Shown piece after piece: positions 1 to 5,263 of a stretch of 5,263 nucleotides of DNA; position 1 is the first letter of the stretch, and each line of letters opens with the position of its first letter. Under the pieces are notes generated by a model. It saw only the letters and a program-made list of their open reading frames with translations. It was not told the DNA's origin and did no database searches. This stretch comes from Eubacteriales bacterium (lineage in GTDB: Bacteria; Bacillota_A; Clostridia; Christensenellales; Aristaeellaceae). Both the position numbers and the translations under genes were made by a program. The stretch is from the NCBI GenBank assembly GCA_028692205.1, contig JAQUXV010000217.1, positions 1-5,263 on the forward strand, in the 5' to 3' direction.

Positions 1-2981
1 TGAAAATCGATCTGACCTGCCCCGTCGAGCTGTGGCAATATACCACGCCCACCAAGAATACGCCCGAATGCGGCTTTGTGCTCAATAACCTGAGCGAAAA
101 AGTCGTCGTTTCCGTGTTGGCGACACTTGTCTGCTACGCGGAGGAGGAGAAGCTGCTGTTCCGGCAGGTGGAGCGGATTCAGGGCCTGAAGGCGGGGGCG
201 GGTGAACGCTTCAGCCTCTCGGTTGTGCCTTCCCAGTGGGAAGGGGTGCAGAACATCGATCTGGTGATCGAAAAAGTATGGTTTGACGACGGCACGCTCT
301 GGCGGCGCGGAAACGCCCCGCTGACAGAGTACCAAAGCAACGCCCTGCCCAAGGGCCGCAAGCTGGATCAGCTGCGTTTTGTGGCCGGGCCGGACGCCGT
401 GGGATACCCGCAGGAGCAGGCCAGCGTATGGGTGTGCGTATGCGGGCGCGCTAACAGCCTGCGCAGCGATCGCTGCTGCCGCTGCGAGCGGCGGCGCGAC
501 ACCGTGTTCGCTTCCTGCTCGCGTGAAAATGTGGACCAGTTGAACGCCGTTCACGAACGCAAGCTCAGCGAAGTTGCGAAAGCGGCGCGCGAAGATGCCA
601 GCCGCCTGACCGAAGCGCGGGAAAAGAGCCGAATGAAAAACGGCCGCAAGCGCCGCGCCTTCCGCCGGACAGTGATCGCCGTGGTGTGCGTGGCCGCCGT
701 AGCCGCGGCGGCGTGGATTTGGGGAATCCCGGCGTTGAAGTACCGGCAGGCCGCAAACCTGCTGAACAGCGGCAGCTATGACGACGCGCGCACAGCGCTC
801 GCGGCAATGAATGGTTACGGCGACGCGGAGACGCTGCTGCTGGAATGCGACTACCGGCAGGCGGAAACGCTGGCAACTTCCGGCGATACGGACGGGCTGG
901 CGCGCGCGGCCAACCTTTATCATGGGCTGGGCGATTATAAGGACAGCGCTGCGCTGTACCGTCAGACGCTGTATAACCTTGGCAGCGCGAAGCTGGCCGC
1001 CGAGGATTTCGACGGCGCGGCGGATGCCTTCCAAACCCTTGGCGATTATGAAGACAGCGCCGATCTGCTGCTGGAAACGCAGTACCGGCAGGCGAAGAAG
1101 CTGCTGGAAAACGAAAGCTTTGTCGCGGCGCGCATTCTGTTTGGGTCACTGGGGGATTACAGCGACTCGGTAGAGAGGGTATTGGAATGCGATTACGGGC
1201 TTGGGAAGGACGCGCTGGAAAAACAGGATTACCAAACAGCGGTGGCTCAGCTTACGGCTGCCGGTGATGTAAACGACGCGCCGGCGCTGTTGACGCAGGC
1301 GCGCTACCAGCTTGCGGAAAACCTGCTGCAGGCAGGCAACTATGAAGAAGCGGGAAAACTATACCAGCTTGTGGGCGATTATGAGGACGCGGCGCTGAAA
1401 GCCAACAGCTGCCTGTACCAGATTGCGAAGGATTATCAGGGAAACCAGGAGTACGCCAAGGCGGCGGCCCTGTATGAAAGCATCGTTCCGTACCTGGACA
1501 GCGAAGCCCTCGCGTGGGAGTGCGTGTATCAGCGGGCGCAAATCGCCGCGGATGCGGGGAACGACGAGCAGGCGATTACTCTGCTGGAATCCATACCCGA
1601 TTATACCCAGTCGGCGACGCTGCTCAGCGAATGCCGCTACCGGCTGGCCGGGAAATACGTATCCGAAAACCGGAACGGGGACGCGGAAGCGCTCTATCAG
1701 GCGCTGGGCAGCTATAAGGATTCGGTTGCCCTGCTGCGGAAACTCCATTACAATATGGCCGAAGCCGCCCTGACCGCGGAGGATTATACGACGGCAGCGC
1801 AGCTGTACGGGGAACTGGGCAAGTACAAGGACAGTGCCGATAAATGGAAGCAGAGCGTTTACGCCCTGGCAGCGAAGGAACTGGCCGACAAGCAGTACCG
1901 CAAGGCGATCGAAGACTTTACCAGCCTTGGCAAATATGAGGACAGCGAAACACAGGCGGAAAGCGCTACGCTGTCCCTTGCGCTGGAGCTGAAAACCTCC
2001 GGTGAAATGGACGAGGCGCTTGCGCTACTGAAATCCCTGCCGGATAATGCCTCCGTAAAGGATCAAATCAGCGAGATCACGCTGGGCGAGGCGATGAAGG
2101 CGCAGACGGCCGGGGATCTGGAAAAGGCCAGCGAGCTTTATCTGGCGCTGGGCGACTATGAAACCGCGAAGGACAGCTACAACGCCTGCCAGTATCAACT
2201 GGCGACGCTGAAGATGGAGGCGGGCGACTACCGAGCCGCGTATCCCATGTTTGCCGCCCTCGGGGATTATGAGGACGCCGCAACCCAGTCGGAGGCATGC
2301 GAGTATCAGGCATACGGCGTTTTCGCCACGCCTGCCCGCGCCGCTTACGAAACGAAAAACTGGAAAGCGGTTGTCGATACGCTGGAGAACTTCGACGACA
2401 GCAATCTGCCTGCCGCGTACAAAGACCTGGAAGGAATGTACGAGGAGGCGTGCTACAACTACGCCGAGGAGTTGTACGACGAGGGCAAGGTATACGAAGC
2501 CCTGCCGTATTACCAGCGGATTCCCGATTATGCGGACGTGACCGATAAAAAGCTTCAACGCCGCTGCTACCTGATTTTGGGCGAATGGGAAAGCGACGAC
2601 GGCCAGCGCAGCGCGGTGTTCCGCGCGGATGGCACCTGCTCGCTGTTTGGCGAGGTGCTATACTTCTCGGTGGACGGTTACGCGCTGAAAACCGGCCCGA
2701 CAGCCGATGAACTGACCCTTACGCATAAGCTGACGACGCTTACGAAAACCGCGCTGTCCATCCGGGTACTGGCCGACAGCCGCAACCCCGTGTATACGTT
2801 GAAGCGCGTATCCTCCGAAACCATGGCGGAACTTCGCCCGGAAGCGACCGAAACCCCTGCGCCGTCCGAAACGCCCCAAACCGGTAACACGACCGCCGAA
2901 CCGGCGGTAACCGCACAGCCTGCGGCAACCCCGACCGCGACGCCTGCCGTTACGAACGATGCCGGGGAAGGTGGCGCATGA
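1..2981 (+). CDS. Membrane-anchored zinc-ribbon / TPR-like repeat protein with lipocalin-like C-terminal domain (start codon cut by window edge)
   Basis: No named family is recognised for the whole protein. The frame is open from base 3, and the window begins TG-AAA-ATC-GAT, so the start codon probably lacks only its first base; that gives about 993 residues (numbering used here). Residues 1-135 look beta-rich and contain no catalytic motif. A zinc ribbon follows: W144, C146, C148, G149, N152, C159, C162, the W-x-C-x-CG-x-x-N...C-x-x-C pattern of small Zn-binding ribbons, with an extra C160. A Lys/Arg-rich stretch (about 213-223) precedes one membrane helix (about 224-246). By the positive-inside rule the ribbon is cytoplasmic and the rest extracellular. 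Residues 248-856 are sixteen TPR-like helical repeats, mostly of 37 residues, a fold that usually binds proteins. Residues 857-940 resemble a small lipocalin-like beta domain (LGEWES...FRADGTC...YTLKRV). The tail (947-993) is rich in Pro, Thr, Ala and Glu, with no LPxTG sorting signal. The stop overlaps the next gene by 4 bases. A scaffold or sensor role at the envelope is inference. Confidence 0.85.
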   Translation, partial: KIDLTCPVELWQYTTPTKNTPECGFVLNNLSEKVVVSVLATLVCYAEEEKLLFRQVERIQGLKAGAGERFSLSVVPSQWEGVQNIDLVIEKVWFDDGTLWRRGNAPLTEYQSNALPKGRKLDQLRFVAGPDAVGYPQEQASVWVCVCGRANSLRSDRCCRCERRRDTVFASCSRENVDQLNAVHERKLSEVAKAAREDASRLTEAREKSRMKNGRKRRAFRRTVIAVVCVAAVAAAAWIWGIPALKYRQAANLLNSGSYDDARTALAAMNGYGDAETLLLECDYRQAETLATSGDTDGLARAANLYHGLGDYKDSAALYRQTLYNLGSAKLAAEDFDGAADAFQTLGDYEDSADLLLETQYRQAKKLLENESFVAARILFGSLGDYSDSVERVLECDYGLGKDALEKQDYQTAVAQLTAAGDVNDAPALLTQARYQLAENLLQAGNYEEAGKLYQLVGDYEDAALKANSCLYQIAKDYQGNQEYAKAAALYESIVPYLDSEALAWECVYQRAQIAADAGNDEQAITLLESIPDYTQSATLLSECRYRLAGKYVSENRNGDAEALYQALGSYKDSVALLRKLHYNMAEAALTAEDYTTAAQLYGELGKYKDSADKWKQSVYALAAKELADKQYRKAIEDFTSLGKYEDSETQAESATLSLALELKTSGEMDEALALLKSLPDNASVKDQISEITLGEAMKAQTAGDLEKASELYLALGDYETAKDSYNACQYQLATLKMEAGDYRAAYPMFAALGDYEDAATQSEACEYQAYGVFATPARAAYETKNWKAVVDTLENFDDSNLPAAYKDLEGMYEEACYNYAEELYDEGKVYEALPYYQRIPDYADVTDKKLQRRCYLILGEWESDDGQRSAVFRADGTCSLFGEVLYFSVDGYALKTGPTADELTLTHKLTTLTKTALSIRVLADSRNPVYTLKRVSSETMAELRPEATETPAPSETPQTGNTTAEPAVTAQPAATPTATPAVTNDAGEGGA
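429..485 (+). other. Zinc-ribbon segment of the repeat protein
   Basis: This coding segment (residues 144-162) holds W-V-C-V-C-G and then, ten residues after the second Cys, C-C-R-C. The CxC and CxxC pairs can supply four thiolates for one zinc ion; C160 is a spare fifth. The pattern matches the WxCxCGxxN...CxxC ribbons that often precede a membrane helix in clostridial envelope proteins, where they sit on the cytoplasmic side. Metal binding is inferred from spacing only. Confidence 0.7.
741..2567 (+). repeat. Sixteen tandem TPR-like coding repeats, 111-base (37-residue) period
   Basis: Each unit begins with Tyr (usually Y-x-x-A), has a G-[DN]-[YF]-like turn near positions 11-13, Ala near 16, aromatic or Leu at 20, and LGDYxDS or a variant at 23-29. 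Units start at bases 741, 852, 972, 1083, 1194, 1305, 1416, 1527, 1638, 1749, 1860, 1971, 2082, 2193, 2304 and 2454. Thirteen are exactly 37 residues long with no gap. Unit 2 has 40 residues, unit 15 has 50 and unit 16 has 38. Units 12 and 13 begin with Leu instead of Tyr. Some DNA identity remains: the same 11 bases, taccggcaggc, open units 1, 2 and 4, and ggcgattat recurs at the LGDY turn in several units. Most of the DNA has diverged, so the array is an old protein-level expansion and not a recent satellite. Helix-turn-helix pairs forming a superhelix are expected from the TPR fold. Confidence 0.9.
2964..2974 (+). promoter_or_regulatory. Ribosome binding site for the acyltransferase gene
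   Basis: The purine-rich run ggggaaggtgg lies inside the end of the repeat-protein gene, just ahead of the ATG at 2978. It contains AAGGTGG, one base off AAGGAGG, and its AAGG core is six bases from the start codon. It supports the ATG that overlaps the upstream stop (ATGA, 2978-2981) and therefore translational coupling. Confidence 0.5.
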
Positions 2982-4198
2982 CCCCACAAGCGGGGGAACA
3001 CCCGCGGGACAAGTTGGAAATCGGCGTATTGTATGGGTTTCGGGCGCTGATGGTGCTGTTTGTCTGCAATTATCACATCTGGCAGCTGGGATGGCTGGGC
3101 CAGTATATAACCCTCTTCGGTACGAAAATCGATTTGGATTTCTGGACGCGTTCCAGCTACGTTTTTGTAGACGGAATGCTGCTGATGAGCGGGTTTCTGC
3201 TGTACCTGCCCTATGCGCGGCAGCAGGCGTACGGCACGCCGGTGCCCGGCGTGAAACGGTTCTACTGGAACCGGCTGGTGCGCATTGTGCCGTCCTATCT
3301 CGTGTCGGTGCTGGTGGCGCTGCTGCTGGTGGCGCTGCCGGGCGGCGAGTACCAGAGCGCCGCGGCCCGCAACAAGGATATTCTTACACACTTAACGTTT
3401 ACGTTCACCTTTTTCCGGGAAACATATCTGTATACGCCGCTCAACGGCGTGCTGTGGACCATCGCCATCGAGATGCAGTTTTATCTCATCTTCCCGCTGC
3501 TGGCAAAAGCCGTGCGGAAACGACCGGCTTTCACCCTGTGTGCCATGGCGGCCGGGGGCCTGCTGTTCCGGTTTGTGATGCGCAGGGCGACGAGCGATCT
3601 GGCGATCTGGATCAACCAATTGCCCGCTTTTCTGGATGTGTACGCTGTGGGCATATTGGGCGCGATGCTTTACGTCCGGCTGCGGAAGCGGCTGGAAGCT
3701 TCCGCGCCGAAAGGCGCGCTGCACAGATCGGTTGCGGTACTCTCGGCCGTACTGTTCGCGACTGGCTGCTGGCTGCTGACAAGCATCATGCACACGCAGA
3801 CGGAGAACGGCCTGATGGGGGCCGGGCAGCTGCGGCTGTCGCAGTGGTCGCTTCGGCTGCCGCTGGCGGCGACGATGCTGCTGCTAATGCTTTCGGCGGC
3901 CTTTATGCCGCGTCTCCTGCAAAAGCTGCTGGATAACCGCCTGATGCGGTTTTTATCCGCTATCTCCATGAACCTTTATATCTGGCATCAGCTTATCGGT
4001 GCGCAGATTGCCAAAAATCTGTTTCCGACGACGCTGCACAGCGACCTGCAAATGCAGCGGACGTTTACGCTGCTGTGCTACGCCGTGTCGATCCTTGCCG
4101 CCATGGCTGCCACGTATGGGCTGGAAAAGCCTGTGGCCGGACGGCTAAACCAAATTCGCCGGCATATTCCGGCGCCAAAGGAGAACCAAAGAACATGA
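2978..4198 (+). CDS. Acyltransferase-3 family integral membrane O-acyltransferase
   Basis: This is a complete 406-residue polytopic membrane protein of the acyltransferase-3 family (the family of OafA/OatA-type enzymes). Such proteins transfer acetyl or other acyl groups to hydroxyls of surface glycans, peptidoglycan or lipids. Family landmarks appear in order: GFRAL...NYH with R22 and H33, the likely catalytic histidine, in the first helix; DGMLLMSGFLLYLP (65-78); FYWNRLVRIVPSYL (95-108); LWTIAIEMQFYLIFPLL (159-175) with W160, E165 and Q167; a G-rich helix near 218-232; SMNLYIWHQL (330-339); and a final EKP (383-385). I count about ten hydrophobic segments. No C-terminal SGNH domain is present, so it is a stand-alone membrane module and the acceptor cannot be named. 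The start is set by the ATGA overlap with the upstream gene; no better in-frame start precedes the first helix. The stop overlaps the next gene in the same way. Confidence 0.93.
   Translation: MTPQAGEHPRDKLEIGVLYGFRALMVLFVCNYHIWQLGWLGQYITLFGTKIDLDFWTRSSYVFVDGMLLMSGFLLYLPYARQQAYGTPVPGVKRFYWNRLVRIVPSYLVSVLVALLLVALPGGEYQSAAARNKDILTHLTFTFTFFRETYLYTPLNGVLWTIAIEMQFYLIFPLLAKAVRKRPAFTLCAMAAGGLLFRFVMRRATSDLAIWINQLPAFLDVYAVGILGAMLYVRLRKRLEASAPKGALHRSVAVLSAVLFATGCWLLTSIMHTQTENGLMGAGQLRLSQWSLRLPLAATMLLLMLSAAFMPRLLQKLLDNRLMRFLSAISMNLYIWHQLIGAQIAKNLFPTTLHSDLQMQRTFTLLCYAVSILAAMAATYGLEKPVAGRLNQIRRHIPAPKENQRT
3682..3718 (+). other. Two overlapping hairpin-forming inverted repeats inside the acyltransferase gene
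   Basis: GCGGAAGC (3682-3689) pairs with GCTTCCGC (3698-3705) as an eight-pair stem with an eight-base loop. CGCGCC (3703-3708) pairs with GGCGCG (3713-3718) as a six-pair stem closed by a GAAA (GNRA-type) tetraloop. The two share bases 3703-3705, so both cannot form fully at once. They encode a predicted cytoplasmic loop rich in Arg and Lys, and chance in GC-rich coding DNA is the simplest explanation. Confidence 0.3.
4157..4174 (+). promoter_or_regulatory. Small GC hairpin just upstream of the aminopeptidase ribosome binding site
   Basis: CGCCGG (4157-4162) and CCGGCG (4169-4174) form a perfect six-pair GC stem with a six-base CATATT loop. It ends two bases before the AAAGGAG site. It has no T-run after it, so it is not a factor-independent terminator. 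It lies within the last codons of the acyltransferase gene, and an effect on coupled translation is speculative. Confidence 0.3.
4177..4183 (+). promoter_or_regulatory. Ribosome binding site for the aminopeptidase gene
   Basis: AAAGGAG is a strong Shine-Dalgarno match. It is followed by 11 bases and then the ATG at 4195, a slightly long but workable spacing. It lies inside the acyltransferase gene and decides the aminopeptidase start, which overlaps the upstream stop as ATGA (4195-4198). Confidence 0.8.
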
Positions 4199-5263
4199 AG
4201 GACCCGAGAACGAAAAAGCTTTGTAACCTGTTGGTAAATTATGCCTGTGAGCTGAAACCCGGCGAGCGGGTGTTGATCGAACTTTTCGGCCACCAGCCGG
4301 AGCTGGCCGCCGCGCTGGTGCGTGAGGTGTACGCCGCGGGGGCGGAACCAATCGTCCGCCTGAGGGATATGACCGTGCAGCGGGAACTGCTGCGCGGCGC
4401 GACGGCGGAAAAATGGACCTTCGAGGCGGAACACGACGCGGCAGTGATGCGCGGCGTTCAGGCATATATGGGGATTCGCGCCGTAGAAAACGGGTTTGAA
4501 ACCTCCGACGTCACATCGGAGCAGAACGCGCTGTACGCCAAGCACTACAGCGGCCCGGTACACGGCAAGATCCGCGTGCCCCATACCCGCTGGGTGGTGC
4601 TGCGCTATCCCACGCTCGCGGCTGCGCAGGCGGCAAAAATGAGCCTGGAAGCTTTCGAGGATTATTATTTTAACGTCTGCACGCTGGATTACGCCAAAAT
4701 GAGCGCCGCAATGGACAAGCTGGTCGCGCGAATGGAGCGGGCGGACAAGGTGCATATTCTGGGCAAGGGCACCGACCTGACCTTTTCCATCAAGGGGATG
4801 CCTGCCATTAAATGCGACGGCAAAGTGAACATCCCCGACGGCGAGGTGTTCAGCGCGCCGCTTCGCGAGAGCGTGAACGGCGTTATCAACTTCAACACTC
4901 CGAGCCTTTACGGCGGTACGGAGTTCAGCGATATCCGCCTGACCCTGAAAGACGGTAAAATTATCGAGGCGGTCGGCAACCAGACCGAGCGGCTGAACGC
5001 CATTCTGAATACCGACGAGGGCGCGCGCTACATCGGCGAGTTCTCCTTCGGCGTTAACCCCTATGTGACCGAGCCGATGATGGATACGCTGTTTGATGAG
5101 AAGATCGCGGGCTCGTTCCACTTTACGCCGGGCCATTGCTACGACGAGTGCCCCAACGGCAATCACAGCGACGTGCATTGGGACATGGTTTGCATCCAGC
5201 GCCCGGAATACGGCGGCGGCGAAATCTGGCTGGACGACGAACTGGTGCGCAAAGACGGGCTGT
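4195..5263 (+). CDS. M29-family metalloaminopeptidase (AmpS/PepS type), 3' end outside window
   Basis: The first 356 residues are present and the frame is still open at the edge. Peptidase family M29 enzymes are cytosolic, two-metal aminopeptidases that remove N-terminal residues from peptides. The opening MKDPR...LLVNYACELKPGERVLIE is typical of the family. The metal ligands can be assigned by motif: E217 in PDGEVFSAP, E282 in IGEFSFG, H309 in GSFHFTPG, and H328 plus D330 in SDVHWDMV. Y316 in GHCYDE is the likely catalytic tyrosine, seven residues after H309. The stretch between H309 and H328 is only 19 residues, which I associate with a shorter M29 form of about 370 residues; on that basis about 15 residues, including the usual C-terminal LPEL...NPENL-like end, lie beyond the window. 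There is no signal peptide. The start is fixed by AAAGGAG and the ATGA overlap with the acyltransferase gene. The product probably serves general peptide turnover; a link to the envelope genes is not shown. Confidence 0.93.
   Translation, partial: MKDPRTKKLCNLLVNYACELKPGERVLIELFGHQPELAAALVREVYAAGAEPIVRLRDMTVQRELLRGATAEKWTFEAEHDAAVMRGVQAYMGIRAVENGFETSDVTSEQNALYAKHYSGPVHGKIRVPHTRWVVLRYPTLAAAQAAKMSLEAFEDYYFNVCTLDYAKMSAAMDKLVARMERADKVHILGKGTDLTFSIKGMPAIKCDGKVNIPDGEVFSAPLRESVNGVINFNTPSLYGGTEFSDIRLTLKDGKIIEAVGNQTERLNAILNTDEGARYIGEFSFGVNPYVTEPMMDTLFDEKIAGSFHFTPGHCYDECPNGNHSDVHWDMVCIQRPEYGGGEIWLDDELVRKDGL

Noticed and set aside
565..1149. A 194-codon minus-strand frame within the repeat-protein gene
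   Set aside because: Its Arg/Pro/Ser-rich composition is typical of an antisense shadow of repetitive GC-rich coding sequence.
741..2567. Periodic DNA suggestive of a CRISPR or satellite array
   Set aside because: The 111-base period stays in frame, the units are diverged at DNA level, and the conservation is of protein residues; there are no identical repeats with unique spacers.
2678..3391. A 237-codon minus-strand frame across the first gene junction
   Set aside because: It is antisense to two well-supported genes, and it spans their overlap with no ribosome binding site or domain evidence.
2959..3936. A 325-codon plus-strand frame overlapping the acyltransferase gene
   Set aside because: The translation is Ala/Gly/Arg-rich without membrane helices or motifs, whereas the frame starting at 2978 carries every acyltransferase-3 landmark.
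4157..4174. Possible intrinsic terminator between the acyltransferase and aminopeptidase genes
   Set aside because: The stem is only six pairs and is followed by AAAGGAG and not by a T-run, and the genes overlap.
4078..5178. A 366-codon open frame on the minus strand opposite the aminopeptidase gene
   Set aside because: It is antisense to a clearly identified M29 gene with all active-site motifs, its translation shows no recognisable domain, and long antisense frames are expected in GC-rich coding DNA.
1..5263. Mobile element, phage, toxin-antitoxin or defence genes
   Set aside because: No transposase, integrase, terminal inverted repeat or defence-type domain is seen; all three genes share similar base composition and strand and abut without gaps.

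Overview
The window is a dense stretch of GC-rich bacterial chromosome carrying three same-strand genes. It fits a member of the Bacillota (Clostridia; a gut-type lineage such as Oscillospirales or Christensenellales is my guess). The evidence is the AAAGGAG ribosome binding site before gene 3, the style of the first protein (zinc ribbon, one membrane helix, LGDYxDS repeats, Pro/Thr/Ala-rich tail), and an M29 aminopeptidase of the short form that I associate with clostridia. Taxonomy is inference; there is no rRNA or other marker gene.

Layout. (1) Bases 1-2981: a membrane-anchored repeat protein of about 993 residues. The window appears to begin at the second base of its start codon. Its parts in order are a beta-rich N-terminal domain, a cysteine zinc ribbon, a basic stretch plus one membrane helix, sixteen TPR-like repeats with a very regular 37-residue period, a small lipocalin-like beta domain, and a low-complexity Pro/Thr/Ala/Glu tail. 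(2) Bases 2978-4198: a complete 406-residue polytopic membrane acyltransferase of the acyltransferase-3 family. (3) Bases 4195-5263: an M29-family metalloaminopeptidase. All proposed metal ligands are present, and the gene runs off the right edge about 15 residues short of its expected end.

Both gene junctions are 4-base ATGA overlaps and there is no intergenic DNA, so the three genes are almost certainly co-transcribed and translationally coupled. The first two products belong to the cell envelope: one presents a long repeat scaffold, probably outside the cell, and the other moves acyl groups across or onto a surface glycan or lipid. The aminopeptidase is normally cytosolic, so its place here may be simple operon packing. 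A joint function is a hypothesis and is not shown by the sequence.

I see no mobile element, CRISPR array, phage gene, RNA gene, factor-independent terminator or promoter inside the window. The most unusual items are the architecture and strict periodicity of the first protein, its regularly placed cysteines, and the coupled order of the three genes.
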